From Pseudomonadota bacterium (GTDB taxonomy: Bacteria; Pseudomonadota; Gammaproteobacteria; Burkholderiales; Burkholderiaceae_E), in contig JAKPAM010000171.1 in assembly GCA_029779435.1 (NCBI GenBank), positions 62,001-126,000 on the forward strand: 64,000 nucleotides of DNA, in the 5' to 3' direction. Below are positions 16,530-25,632 of this stretch, in pieces (position 1 is the stretch's first letter; each line of letters opens with the position of its first letter). The position numbers and the translations under genes are program-made. The notes under the pieces were generated by a model. The model saw nothing but the letters and a program-made list of their open reading frames with translations. It had not been told where the DNA came from and did no database searches.

Positions 16530-17513
16530 ATGCACCGCTCCGTCTTTCTGCGATCCAGCGTCGCGCTGGCCGCGGCCTTCGCCGGCCGGATGCCCGCCGC
16601 GCGTGCCGCCGATCGGCTCGGGGCCGGCCCGTTCACCATCGTCGCCCCGTTCGCGGCCGGTGGTCCGGTCGACAGCCTGGCGCGCCTGCTCGCGGCTGGC
16701 CTGGCTTCGCTGTACAAGCAGCCGGCCATCGTCGACAACCGGCCGGGCGCCAGCGGCAACATCGGCATCGGGCTGGTCAAGCGCGCCAAGCCGGATGGGC
16801 ACACGTTGCTGGTCGTGCCTCAGGGCAATCTGACGATCAATCCGACGCTGATGCCCAGGCTACCCTACAGCGTTTCCGGCGATTTCGAGCCGGTCGCGTC
16901 GATGGGGCGGACGGCCAACGTGATCGCCGTGCATCCCGGTGTACCGGCCACGACGCTGCAGGCACTGGTCGCGCTGTCGCGAGGCAGGCCCGGCACGCTC
17001 AGCTACGCGTCGCCCGGCGTCGGATCGAGTCTGCACCTGGCCGGAGAGTTGCTCAAGGAGCGGACCGGCGCAGACCTGCTGCATGTCGCGTACAAGGGGT
17101 CGACGCTCGGACTCAACGACGTGCTGGCCGGGTCGGTCCCGATCATCCTCAGCAACCTGCCGGTAGTGCTGCCGTACCTGCGCTCGGACAAGTTGCGCGC
17201 GCTGGCGGTCACCGATGCGGTTCGTTCCGAGCTGCTGCCCGACGTCCCCACGTTGGCGGAGGCGGGCGTGCAGGGCGTGGCGCTCTCGTCCTGGTATGGC
17301 GTGCTGGCGCCCAAGGGCACGCCCTCGGCCGTGGTTGTCCGATTGGCTGACGACGTCGAGGCGATCCTCCAGGCGCCGGCCGCGCAAAACCAGCTCGGCA
17401 TGCAGGGCATTACGCCCTGGGTGATCAAGGGGCGGGCCTTCGGCGAACTGATCGCCGCCGAGACGGCGATGTGGGCGCCGATCATCGAGCGACTCGGCAT
17501 TCAGACGAACTAG
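16530..17513 (+). CDS. Bug/TctC-family substrate-binding protein
   Basis: 327-aa periplasmic receptor. The signal peptide (MHRSVFLRSSVALAAAFAG..., cleavage near ARAAD) precedes FTIVAPFAAGGPVDSLARLL, the typical first motif; DNRPGASGNIG and HVAYKGSTLGLND follow. Start 16530 is chosen at the signal peptide; a longer frame from 16485 adds only basic residues. It ends the cupin operon and probably delivers the cluster substrate, but no TctA/TctB partners are encoded here. Confidence 0.92.
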   Translation: MHRSVFLRSSVALAAAFAGRMPAARAADRLGAGPFTIVAPFAAGGPVDSLARLLAAGLASLYKQPAIVDNRPGASGNIGIGLVKRAKPDGHTLLVVPQGNLTINPTLMPRLPYSVSGDFEPVASMGRTANVIAVHPGVPATTLQALVALSRGRPGTLSYASPGVGSSLHLAGELLKERTGADLLHVAYKGSTLGLNDVLAGSVPIILSNLPVVLPYLRSDKLRALAVTDAVRSELLPDVPTLAEAGVQGVALSSWYGVLAPKGTPSAVVVRLADDVEAILQAPAAQNQLGMQGITPWVIKGRAFGELIAAETAMWAPIIERLGIQTN

Positions 17514-17664
17514 TGTCCTGTCCACCCGACGATCAGGGCCCCTGAGCGCGTCAGCGTCGACGTACCACGTCTTCATGCGGGCCCGATCTCGGTACGAACA
17601 GGCGCTAAGGCAGGGGCGGCATCCGCCTTGCGTCCTTCGGCCCGATAAGTCCATGTACCCGGTC

Positions 17665-17686
17665 GATCGATCCGAAAGGATCGATC
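17665..17686 (+). terminator. GAAA-tetraloop hairpin, possible terminator
   Basis: GATCGATCC (17665-17673), loop GAAA, then GGATCGATC (17678-17686). The stem is a perfect nine pairs with a stable GNRA-type loop, 150 bases past the Bug gene. No clear U-tract follows, so it may instead be a structural or protein-binding element. Confidence 0.4.
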
Positions 17687-17879
17687 AGGGGGCTTTGGCA
17701 TGCCGAGGTGGACCGGACGCTAATCGCTAACCTCGGCGATATCTGACGACTGGTTGATGGCCCGTCGTCGATCCATTGCCGTCCCGGGTCCGCATTTTTT
17801 GCAAATCATTGTGGAAATTCGGGTTTTCCCTTTCTCCGAAAAGGGTTGCTTGTCTCTACACTTGCGTTGATTCTTAAGA

Positions 17880-17903
17880 GAAACATCGTTTCACCAATGA
17901 AAC
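17880..17903. promoter_or_regulatory. candidate IclR operator upstream of the SDR-IclR operon
   Basis: GTTTCACCAATGAAAC (17888-17903) is a perfect GTTTCA/TGAAAC inverted repeat with a four-base spacer. The overlapping GAAACATCGTTTC (17880-17892) repeats the half-sites in opposite order. They end 22 bases before the ATG of the SDR gene, whose operon carries an IclR regulator. Confidence 0.6.
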
Positions 17904-17925
17904 GAATTGATCCGAGACGCATCCC

Positions 17926-18720
17926 ATGAACGAATCGACTTCTCCCCGCGTGGCCGCTCATCCCGTTGCCGGCGCGCTCGCCGGGCGTCGGGTGCTGGTG
18001 ACGGGCGCCGCGCGTGGTTTGGGTTTCGCCTTCGCCCAGGCGATATGCGCACAGGGAGCGAAGGTGGCGCTGGCGGACCTGCGGCACGAGCTGCTGGCGC
18101 AATCGGTCGCGCGACTGCGTTCGCAGGGCTTCGAAGCGGCCGGTATCGCGTTCGATGCCGGCGATCCGGCGTCGATCGAGCAATGCGCGCGGCAGGCCGT
18201 CGACGTGCTCGGGGGGCTCGATGGTCTCGTCAACAACGCCGCCGTGACCGACTCGGGCGGCCGCGGCATGGACGACATCGAGTTGGCCAAGTGGGACCAG
18301 GTGATGAGCGTCAACGTGCGCGGCGTCTGGCTGATGACACGTGCCTGCCGCGCCGCGCTGCGCGATAGCGGCCGTGGGGCCGTCGTGCACCTCGCATCCG
18401 ATACCGCGCTGTGGGGCGCGCCGAACTTGATGGCTTACGTGGCCAGCAAAGGCGCGGTGATCGCGATGACCCACGCGATGGCGCGCGAACTGGGGCCCGA
18501 GCAAGTCACCGTCAACGCCGTCGCTCCGGGGCTGGTGCTGGTCGAGGCCACGCAGTACGTGCCCGAGTCGCGCCATCGCCTGTACGTCGAGCAGCGCGCG
18601 CTGCAGCGGGAACAGCGCCCTGAAGACGTCTCCGGCGCCGTCGTCTATGCGTTGTCGGACGGCGCGCGCTTCGTGACCGGCCAGGTGCTCGCCGTCAACG
18701 GCGGCTTCGTCATGCAATGA
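17926..18720 (+). CDS. SDR family NAD(P)-dependent oxidoreductase
   Basis: 264-aa classical short-chain dehydrogenase. The cofactor motif TGAARGLG (26-33), LVNNAAV (101-107) and the catalytic set S158, Y171 and K175 (YVASK) are all intact. The C-terminus ends TGQVLAVNGGFVMQ. It could oxidise a dihydrodiol or hydroxy intermediate of the pathway. It is first in the long operon that begins under the 17880-17903 inverted repeats and ends in an overlap region with the IclR gene. Substrate is unknown. Confidence 0.92.
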   Translation: MNESTSPRVAAHPVAGALAGRRVLVTGAARGLGFAFAQAICAQGAKVALADLRHELLAQSVARLRSQGFEAAGIAFDAGDPASIEQCARQAVDVLGGLDGLVNNAAVTDSGGRGMDDIELAKWDQVMSVNVRGVWLMTRACRAALRDSGRGAVVHLASDTALWGAPNLMAYVASKGAVIAMTHAMARELGPEQVTVNAVAPGLVLVEATQYVPESRHRLYVEQRALQREQRPEDVSGAVVYALSDGARFVTGQVLAVNGGFVMQ

Positions 18721-18734
18721 ACGGGGAGCAGCCG

Positions 18735-19580
18735 ATGATCGATTCCTCTCCCGTCGAAGCCGGCACCGACAAGTACATGGTGCCGGCGCTCGAGCGCGGC
18801 CTGCGGTTGCTGCAGGAATTCGGGCGCGGCAACGACACGCTCGGAGCGCCCGAGCTGGCGCGTCGCCTGAAGATGCCGCGCGCGACCGTATTCCGGATCC
18901 TCAACACGCTGGAAGCGTTGGGTTTCCTGCGTCGCGTGGAAGGCGGCAACGACTATCGCCTGGGCCTGTCGGTCCTGCGGCTGGGCTTCGAATTCCTGTC
19001 GTCGCTCGATCTGACCGAGCTCGGCCAGCCGCTGATCGCGCGCCTGTGCGACGAAATCCGCGTGCCGTCCAACATCGTCGTGCGCGACGGCCGTTCGATC
19101 GTCTACGTGGCCAAGGTCACGCCGCCGACGCCGCTGGTCAGCTCGGTCCGCGTCGGTACCCGCTTGCCCGCGCATGCGACGGCGTTCGGCCGCGTGCTGC
19201 TCGGCGACCTGTCGCTGCCCGAACTGCGCGAGCTGTATCCGGAGGAGCGGCTGGCCGTCCATTCGCCGAATACGCCGCGCACGGTGCTCGAACTGTTCGA
19301 TCTGGTCGAGGCCGATCGCCAGCGCGGCTACGTGTTCGCCGAAGGCTTCTACGAATCGTCGATCTGCACGATCGCCGCCGCCGTGCGCGATCGCAGCGGC
19401 CGCATCGTCGCCGCCCTTGGCGCGACGATCACCGGCACCCGCATCGATCCGGAGCGGGCCGCCGAGCTGGTGTCGCGCGTGGCGGCTGCCGCGGACGAGT
19501 TGTCCGGATTGCTCGACTACCGGCCGGTCGCCGACGTGCTGAGCCTGCCGGACCATCTCCAGCGAGGTCGCCATGAATGA
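18735..19580 (+). CDS. IclR-family transcriptional regulator
   Basis: 281 aa. The winged HTH (VPALERGLRLLQEF; LARRLKMPRATVFRILNTL) lies within the first 80 residues. The effector-binding domain includes RVGTRLPAHAT and FAEGFYESSICTIA. ATG 18735 has GGGGAG seven bases upstream; an earlier ATG at 18717 overlaps the previous stop but lacks a ribosome site. The gene overlaps the following SDR by eight bases. It resembles the IclR at 14805 in both domains, so the two may recognise similar operators (13285-13318 and 17880-17903). Confidence 0.9.
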   Translation: MIDSSPVEAGTDKYMVPALERGLRLLQEFGRGNDTLGAPELARRLKMPRATVFRILNTLEALGFLRRVEGGNDYRLGLSVLRLGFEFLSSLDLTELGQPLIARLCDEIRVPSNIVVRDGRSIVYVAKVTPPTPLVSSVRVGTRLPAHATAFGRVLLGDLSLPELRELYPEERLAVHSPNTPRTVLELFDLVEADRQRGYVFAEGFYESSICTIAAAVRDRSGRIVAALGATITGTRIDPERAAELVSRVAAAADELSGLLDYRPVADVLSLPDHLQRGRHE

Positions 19581-20376
19581 TCTCCGGCGTCTCGACGCGA
19601 CCGCCGTGGTTACCGGCGGCTCGTCCGGCATCGGCCTGGCGACCGTCGATCTGCTGCTCGCACGCGGCGCTCGTGTCGCGCTGTGCGGCCGCGATGCCGT
19701 GCGGCTCGATCAGGCCGTGCGGGGGCTGGCCGACCGTCATCCCGACGCGCGCCAGCGCCTGTTCGCTCAGGCTTGCGATGTGCTTAGCGCCGAACAGACC
19801 GCGCGCTTCGCTCGCGACAGCGAAGCGGCGCTGGGGCCGGCTTCGATCCTCGTCAACAACGCCGGCCAGGGGCGCGTGTCGACGTTCGCGGGCACCGACG
19901 ATGCCGCCTGGACCGAAGAGCTGCACCTGAAGTTCTTCTCGGTGCTGCATCCCACGCGTGCATTCCTGCCGCAACTGGAGCGTGCCGCGCACCCGGCGAT
20001 CGTCTGCGTGAACTCGCTGCTGGCTTCGCAGCCCGAACCGCACATGGTCGCCACGTCGGCCGCGCGCGCCGGCATCAAGAACCTGGTGCGCTCGATGGCC
20101 ACCGAGTTCGCGCCGAAGGGCATCCGCGTCAACGGAATCCTGGTCGGACTGATCGAGTCCGGCCAGTGGCGGCGCCGTTTCGAGAACCGCGAAGACCGTG
20201 CGCAGACATGGGCGCAATGGAGCGGCGACCTCGCGCGGAACAAGTCGATTCCGCTGGGGCGCCTCGGGTCGCCGGACGAAGCCGCGCGCGCCATCTTCTT
20301 TCTCGCCACGCCGCAGTCGTCGTACACGACCGGCAGCCACATCGATGTTTCCGGAGGCCTTTCCCGTCATGCCTGA
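19573..20376 (+). CDS. SDR-fold protein with altered catalytic Tyr/Lys positions
   Basis: 267 aa with an intact SDR cofactor site (TGGSSGIG, 14-21) and LVNNAG (93-98). Ser148 is present, but the Tyr and Lys expected 13 and 17 residues later are Thr161 and Arg165 (MVATSAARAG instead of YSAAKAG). The Rossmann fold and the C-terminal TTGSHIDVSGG remain. The protein may therefore use another proton donor, act as a decarboxylating or isomerising enzyme, or bind a ligand without redox chemistry. It overlaps both neighbours (IclR upstream; ThDP enzyme downstream by eight bases), implying coupled synthesis with the ThDP enzyme. Confidence 0.88.
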   Translation: MNDLRRLDATAVVTGGSSGIGLATVDLLLARGARVALCGRDAVRLDQAVRGLADRHPDARQRLFAQACDVLSAEQTARFARDSEAALGPASILVNNAGQGRVSTFAGTDDAAWTEELHLKFFSVLHPTRAFLPQLERAAHPAIVCVNSLLASQPEPHMVATSAARAGIKNLVRSMATEFAPKGIRVNGILVGLIESGQWRRRFENREDRAQTWAQWSGDLARNKSIPLGRLGSPDEAARAIFFLATPQSSYTTGSHIDVSGGLSRHA

Positions 20377-22033
20377 CCCGCAGCAGATCACCGTCGGCGC
20401 AGCGATCGCGCGTTTTCTCGAGCACTGCGACCTGCGCGCCGCGTTCGGCGTGATCTCGATCCACAACATGCCGATCCTCGATGCGCTGCACCAGCGCGGC
20501 CGCATCCGTTTCGTGATGGCGCGCGGCGAGGCGGGGGCCGCCAACATGGCCGACGCTTTCGCGCGCACCACCGGGGGGCTGGGCGTCTGCCTGACCAGCA
20601 CCGGCACGGCCGCCGGCAACGCGGCCGGCGCGATGGTCGAAGCATTGACGGCCGGCACGCCGCTGCTGCACATCACCGGCCAGATCGAGACGCCGTACCT
20701 GGACCAGCAGTTGGCCTATATCCACGAAGCGCCCGATCAGCTGACGATGCTGGGCGCGATCTCGAAGGCGGCCTTCCGCGTGCGCAGCGCGCAGACCGCG
20801 CTGGCGACGATCAAGCTCGCGGTGCGGACGGCGCTGACCGCGCCGCGCGGCCCGGTCAGCGTCGAGATTCCGATCGACATCCAGGCCGCGCTGATCGACG
20901 AGCCGACCGACTGGCAGCCGCTGCCCGTGCAGGCGGCCGTGCCGGCGCGCCACGCGATCGAGGATCTGGCCTGGCGCCTGGCGAGCGCCCGGCGTCCGCT
21001 GTTGTGGCTCGGCGGCGGCGCGCGCCATGCCGGTGCCGCGGCCGCACGCCTGATGCGGATGGGGTTCGGTGTCGTCACCAGCACGCAGGGACGCGGCATC
21101 GTGCCCGAGGACGATTCGCGCTCCCTCGGTGCCTACAACCTGCATGCGCCGGTCGAAGCTTTCTACCAGACCTGCGACGCGCTGTTGGTCGTCGGTTCGC
21201 GCCTGCGCGGCAACGAGACGCTGAAGTACCAGTTGAAGCTGCCCCGGCCGTTGATGCGGATCGACGTCGATCCGGCCGCCGACGGGCGCTGCTACGAAAG
21301 CGAGGCATTCGTTTGCGGCGACGCCTCGTTGACTCTCGAAGCGCTGGCCGACGCGCTGCAGGGCCGGATGGATGTCGACCCGGCGTTCGCCGGCGACCTG
21401 CGTGCCGCGCACGAGCTCGCGCGCCGTGCGCTGATCGACGGCCTCGGGCCTTATGGCCAACTCGTCGGCGCGTTGCAGCAGGCGGCGGGCCGCGATTTCA
21501 ACTGGGTGCGTGACGTCACGGTGTCCAACAGCACCTGGGGTAATCGGGAGCTGCGCGTGTTCGACCCGCTCGCCGGCGTGCACGCGCTCGGCGGTGGCAT
21601 CGGCCAGGGGCTGGCGATGGGGATCGGCGCGGCCATCGGCACGGTCGCCGACCACCCTCGCCGCAAGACTTTCGCATTGTCGGGCGATGGCGGTTTCATC
21701 CTGAACCTCGGCGAACTCGCGACGGCCGTGCAGGAAAAGGCACCGGTCGTCTTCGTGCTGATGAACGATCGCAAGTACGGCGTCATCCAGAACATCCAGG
21801 ACGCGCAGTACGGCGGCCGCCGCTGCTACGTCGACCTGCACACGCCCGATTACGCTCAACTCAGCGCGTCGCTGCGGTTGCCGCACCTGCGCGTCGACGA
21901 CCTGTCGCGCGCCGGCGAGGCGCTTGGCGAGGCCGCCCGCATCGAAGGCCCCTGCCTGGTCGAGATCGACATGGTCGCGATCGGTGGCTTCAAGACCGCC
22001 TTCGCCGGGCCGCCGACCAAGGCCGGGCATTGA
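20369..22033 (+). CDS. thiamine diphosphate-dependent enzyme (acetolactate synthase/benzoylformate decarboxylase-like)
   Basis: 554 aa with the three-domain architecture of ThDP decarboxylases. The N-terminal PYR domain has the activating Glu (E54 in ARGEAGAANMADAFAR). The central domain includes LWLGGGARHAG. The C-terminal PP domain has the GDGGFILN...N ThDP/Mg motif ending NDRKYGVIQN. ATG 20369 has GGAGG 11 bases upstream and overlaps the SDR stop. A 2-oxo-acid decarboxylase releasing an aldehyde would feed the aldehyde dehydrogenase directly downstream. A carboligase role is the alternative. Confidence 0.9.
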   Translation: MPDPQQITVGAAIARFLEHCDLRAAFGVISIHNMPILDALHQRGRIRFVMARGEAGAANMADAFARTTGGLGVCLTSTGTAAGNAAGAMVEALTAGTPLLHITGQIETPYLDQQLAYIHEAPDQLTMLGAISKAAFRVRSAQTALATIKLAVRTALTAPRGPVSVEIPIDIQAALIDEPTDWQPLPVQAAVPARHAIEDLAWRLASARRPLLWLGGGARHAGAAAARLMRMGFGVVTSTQGRGIVPEDDSRSLGAYNLHAPVEAFYQTCDALLVVGSRLRGNETLKYQLKLPRPLMRIDVDPAADGRCYESEAFVCGDASLTLEALADALQGRMDVDPAFAGDLRAAHELARRALIDGLGPYGQLVGALQQAAGRDFNWVRDVTVSNSTWGNRELRVFDPLAGVHALGGGIGQGLAMGIGAAIGTVADHPRRKTFALSGDGGFILNLGELATAVQEKAPVVFVLMNDRKYGVIQNIQDAQYGGRRCYVDLHTPDYAQLSASLRLPHLRVDDLSRAGEALGEAARIEGPCLVEIDMVAIGGFKTAFAGPPTKAGH

Positions 22034-22050
22034 TTCGCGAGGGCGCCGCC

Positions 22051-23541
22051 ATGCATTCACTCCATACCGACAGTCGCGGCCCGTTGCCGCTGTTCATCGC
22101 CGGCGAGCGCCGGCTCGGCCGTGGCGACGATGCCGAGTCGCTGTACCCGGCCACCGGCGAAGTCGTCGCGCGACTGCGCACCGCCAGCGTCGACGACGTC
22201 GACGAGGCGATCCGGGCCGCCGACCATGCGTTTCGAACCAGTACCTGGGCGCGCCGCAAGCCGCACGAGCGCGCGGCGGTGCTGTACCGGATCGCGCAGT
22301 TGATCCGCGAGCGTGCAGAACCCCTGGCGCAGCGCCAGCGCGAGGACAACGGCAAGCCGATCAGCGAGACGCGCGCGCTGGTGGCCAGCGCGGCCGGCAC
22401 GTTCCAGTTCTTCGCCAGCGCCTGCGAGACGATGGAAGAGGCGCTGACGCCTTCGCGCGGCGACTACTTCACGATGAGCGTTCACGAGCCGATGGGCGTG
22501 GTCGCCGCGATCACGCCGTGGAACTCGCCGATCGCCAGCGAGGCGCAGAAGCTCGCGCCGGCGCTGGCGGCCGGCTGCGCGGTGGTCATCAAGCCTGCCG
22601 AGGCCACGCCGCTGATGGCGCTCGAACTCGCCGCGCTGTGCGAGCAAGCAGGCGTGCCGCCCGGCATGGTCAGCGTGCTGGCCGGCCGGGGGTCGGTGAT
22701 CGGCGACGCGATCACGCGCCATCCGCTGGTGCGCCGCGTCTCGTTCACCGGCGGCACCGCGACCGGCAAGCACATCGCGCGCATCGCCGCCGACAAGATG
22801 ATGCCGGTGTCGATGGAACTGGGCGGCAAGTCGGCCACGATGGTGCTGGACGATGCCGACCTGGATCACGCGATCAACGGCGTGCTCTACGGCATCTTCA
22901 GTTCGTCGGGCGAATCCTGCATCGCGGGCTCGCGGCTGTTCGTCGCGCGTTCGCGCTATGCCGAGTTCATGGACCGGCTGGCGGCGAAGGCGGCGGCGCT
23001 GCGCGTCGGCGATCCGTGCGATGAGCGCACGCAGATGGGGCCGCTGATCACGCCGCGCCATCGCGAGTCCATCGAGCGCCACGTGGCCGTCGGCCTGGCC
23101 GAAGGCGGGACGCTGCGCATCGGCGGCCGCCGGCCCGAGGGCGCGCTGTACGAGCGCGGCAACTACTACCTGCCGACGATCATCGAAGGCCTCGACAACC
23201 GGGCGACGATCAGCCGCGAGGAGATCTTCGGGCCGGTGCTCGTGGCCATGCCGTTCGACGACTGGGACGACCTGGTCGCCCAGGCCAACGACAGCGTGTA
23301 TGCGCTGGCCGCCGGCATCTGGACGGGTGATTACCGCAAGGCGTGGGCGCTGGGCCGGGCCGTGCAGGCCGGCACCGTCTGGATCAACACCTACAAGCAG
23401 TTCTCGATCGCCACCCCGTTCGGCGGATGGCGGGACAGCGGCCTGGGCCGTGAGAAGGGCCGCCTGGGCATCCAGCAGTACATGGAGCAGAAGAGTCTCT
23501 ATTGGGGACTCAATCCCCATCCGTTGGCGTGGGCCGACTGA
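22051..23541 (+). CDS. NAD(P)-dependent aldehyde dehydrogenase
   Basis: 496-aa ALDH superfamily enzyme oxidising an aldehyde to its acid. Active-site residues are clear: N158 (TPWNSP), E256 (MELGGKSA), C290 (SSGESCIAGSR), with the cofactor loop FTGGTATGK (232-240) and EEIFGPV. ATG 22051 has GAGGG upstream; an earlier TTG at 22030 overlaps the previous stop and is less likely. It follows the ThDP enzyme, which suggests oxidation of the aldehyde made by decarboxylation. Family members nearest in pattern act on hydroxymuconic semialdehyde, betaine or aromatic aldehydes. Confidence 0.93.
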   Translation: MHSLHTDSRGPLPLFIAGERRLGRGDDAESLYPATGEVVARLRTASVDDVDEAIRAADHAFRTSTWARRKPHERAAVLYRIAQLIRERAEPLAQRQREDNGKPISETRALVASAAGTFQFFASACETMEEALTPSRGDYFTMSVHEPMGVVAAITPWNSPIASEAQKLAPALAAGCAVVIKPAEATPLMALELAALCEQAGVPPGMVSVLAGRGSVIGDAITRHPLVRRVSFTGGTATGKHIARIAADKMMPVSMELGGKSATMVLDDADLDHAINGVLYGIFSSSGESCIAGSRLFVARSRYAEFMDRLAAKAAALRVGDPCDERTQMGPLITPRHRESIERHVAVGLAEGGTLRIGGRRPEGALYERGNYYLPTIIEGLDNRATISREEIFGPVLVAMPFDDWDDLVAQANDSVYALAAGIWTGDYRKAWALGRAVQAGTVWINTYKQFSIATPFGGWRDSGLGREKGRLGIQQYMEQKSLYWGLNPHPLAWAD

Positions 23542-23565
23542 CGAGCCGAGCGAGGAGCACTTGCA

Positions 23566-24540
23566 ATGAGCGTACTGGGCATCGACGAGATCACTTATGG
23601 CGCGGACGACCTGCCGGCCTGCCGCCGCTTCTTCCTCGACTGGGGTCTGCATCTGGTCGAAGAGCAGGCCGGCCGGCTGGTCTTCGAGACTCTCAATGGC
23701 TGCCGCGTGATCGTCGCCGCGACGAGTCGTCCGGACCTGCCGGCCGCCATCGAGGATGGCCCCACGCTGCGCGAGGTGGTATGGGGCGTCGAAAGCGATG
23801 CCGACCTCGCGTCGTACGCGGGTCGCATCGGCGGGCTGCCGGGGTTCGTGGAGCAGGGCCATCACGGCAACCGCCGTATCGGCTGCACCGATCCGAATGG
23901 GCTGGCGGTGCGCTTGCAGGTCACGCGCAAGCGCGACGTGCAGATTCGCGGTGCGAGCTACAACACCTGGAACCGCAAGGACCGGATCGACGAGGCCAGC
24001 CCCGCCTACGAACGGGCGACGCCGATCGAGGTCGGCCACGTGGTGTTCTTCGTCAAGGACGTACTGGCGTGCGAACGCTTCTACATCGATCACTTCGGAT
24101 TCGCGGCCTCGGACCGTTATCCGAACCGCGGGACGTTCCTGCGTTGCGCGCCCGATGGCGGCCATCACGACATGTTCCTGCTGCAGCGTCCGACGCGCGA
24201 CGCCGGGCTGAATCACGTCGCCTTCACCGTGCGCGACATCCACGAAGTGTTCGGCGGCGGGATGCACGTCGCGCGCTGCGGGTGGGACACCCAGCTCGGC
24301 CCGGGCCGCCATCCGATCTCGTCCGCCTACTTCTGGTATTTCCGCAATCCCGCCGGCGCGCTGGTCGAGTACTACGCCGACGAAGACCAGCTCACTGCCG
24401 GCTGGCAGCCGCGCGAGTTCGAACCAGGGCCGACCGTCTTCGCCGAATGGGCGATCGATGGCGGCTTGGACGGCAACACGCGACGGCAGAAGGGCGCAGC
24501 GACCAGCGACGGCAAATTCATTACCGATAAGCGCAGCTGA
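23566..24540 (+). CDS. VOC-family extradiol-type dioxygenase
   Basis: 324 aa with two vicinal-oxygen-chelate modules. The first (about 1-125) has lost metal ligands. The second (about 150-280) has a complete facial triad: H158 (VGHVVFFVKD), H217 (NHVAFTVRD) and E268 (LVEYYAD). This matches type I extradiol ring-cleaving dioxygenases such as BphC, though the protein is slightly longer. It would open a catechol-like ring or act on a related enediol. It sits between the aldehyde dehydrogenase and a Bug receptor. AGGAG upstream supports the start. Confidence 0.88.
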   Translation: MSVLGIDEITYGADDLPACRRFFLDWGLHLVEEQAGRLVFETLNGCRVIVAATSRPDLPAAIEDGPTLREVVWGVESDADLASYAGRIGGLPGFVEQGHHGNRRIGCTDPNGLAVRLQVTRKRDVQIRGASYNTWNRKDRIDEASPAYERATPIEVGHVVFFVKDVLACERFYIDHFGFAASDRYPNRGTFLRCAPDGGHHDMFLLQRPTRDAGLNHVAFTVRDIHEVFGGGMHVARCGWDTQLGPGRHPISSAYFWYFRNPAGALVEYYADEDQLTAGWQPREFEPGPTVFAEWAIDGGLDGNTRRQKGAATSDGKFITDKRS

Positions 24541-24614
24541 TTCTCGATGACAGCGTGACCGGTGTCGCTCCGGCGCCGGGCCCTGCCTGGCTTGGACTCT
24601 TTCACGGAAAAGAA

Positions 24615-25586
24615 ATGAATCGTCGCAAAACACTGATCGCCGCCACGAGCATGGCGATGGCCGCCTTCGCCGGTAACGCGCTGGCGCAGTCCTATCCTTC
24701 CAAGCCGATCACGATCGTCGTTGCCTACCCGGTTGGCGGCGATACCGATGTGATGGCGCGCCTGTATGCCGAGAAGCTCTCGCATCGACTGGGACAGCCG
24801 GTGCTGATCGACAATCGCCCCGGCGCCAGCGGAATCATCGGCAGCGCGCATGTGTCGCGCGCGCCGGCCGACGGCTATACGTTGCTGTTGGCGCCCAGCA
24901 CGTTGTCGATCGCCCAACTCGTTTTGAAGACGGGTACGGGTTATGACGTGCTGAAGGGGTTCACGCCGATCGTCAAGACGGGAGAACAGCCGTTGTTCGT
25001 CGCCGCCAGCCAGGCGTCCGGTATCCAGGACGTCAATGGCCTGATCGATGCGGGGCGGCGACAGCGGATCACTTATGCCTCGCCCGGTGCCGGATCGCCG
25101 ATGCATCTGTTGGGCGAGCTGTTCAACAGGAATGCGGGCGTCAATCTGTCGCACGTGCCGTACAAAGGTGTGGCGCCCGCCGTCAATGACCTGATCGGCG
25201 GCCATGTGCCGACGACGTTCATGACGTATGGGCCGCTCGCTCCTTACCTGGGACGCGACGGCAAGGCTCGCTTGCTGGCCGTGGCCAGTCCCGCGCGCAG
25301 TCCGCTGGCACCCGGCGTGCCGACGCTCACCGAGCTTGGCATCAAGGGTGTCGAGATTTCCGCATGGCAGGGCCTGTTTGGTCCCGTGGGTCTGCCGAAG
25401 GAGATCGTCGGCACGCTCAACGCGCACATGAACGAGATCCTGAAGATGCCGGACATCGCTTCGAAGATGGCCACGCTCGGCGCCCTGCCCGCCGGCGGCG
25501 ATCCGGCTCGATTGGAAAAGACCAATGCGGACGATCTCGCCCGCTTCACCACGCTCGTCAAAGAGCTGGGCATCCAGGGCGACTGA
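24615..25586 (+). CDS. Bug/TctC-family substrate-binding protein
   Basis: 323-aa periplasmic receptor. The signal peptide ends near GNALAQ. Motifs YPSKPITIVVAYPVGGDTD, DNRPGASGIIG and HVPYKGVAPAVND are typical. Start 24615 is placed at the signal peptide with GGAAAAG upstream. It lies within the catabolic operon and is the second such receptor in the cluster (with 16530), so the locus may scavenge two related carboxylates, or both may bind the same substrate. No membrane subunits are nearby. Confidence 0.92.
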   Translation: MNRRKTLIAATSMAMAAFAGNALAQSYPSKPITIVVAYPVGGDTDVMARLYAEKLSHRLGQPVLIDNRPGASGIIGSAHVSRAPADGYTLLLAPSTLSIAQLVLKTGTGYDVLKGFTPIVKTGEQPLFVAASQASGIQDVNGLIDAGRRQRITYASPGAGSPMHLLGELFNRNAGVNLSHVPYKGVAPAVNDLIGGHVPTTFMTYGPLAPYLGRDGKARLLAVASPARSPLAPGVPTLTELGIKGVEISAWQGLFGPVGLPKEIVGTLNAHMNEILKMPDIASKMATLGALPAGGDPARLEKTNADDLARFTTLVKELGIQGD

Positions 25587-25632
25587 CGGTCGGCCGCCCA
25601 CACACAGAAACCTTATCAGGGAGACATCGACA

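Larger units (their letters stand above)
17514..17925. other. 412-bp intergenic region with hairpin and promoter
   Basis: No gene is supported. The first half has a GAAA-looped hairpin (17665-17686) and GC-rich sequence of unclear role. The second half (about 17790-17925) is AT-richer and holds the paired inverted repeats at 17880-17903 that probably control the SDR-IclR operon. Confidence 0.6.

Noticed and set aside
18717-18734. ATG at 18717 as start of the second IclR regulator
   Set aside because: It overlaps the SDR stop but has no ribosome site, whereas the ATG at 18735 has GGGGAG at good distance.
22057-24633. 858-codon minus-strand frame opposite the aldehyde dehydrogenase and VOC genes
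   Set aside because: Antisense to two genes with intact active-site motifs; no ribosome site or recognisable domain.
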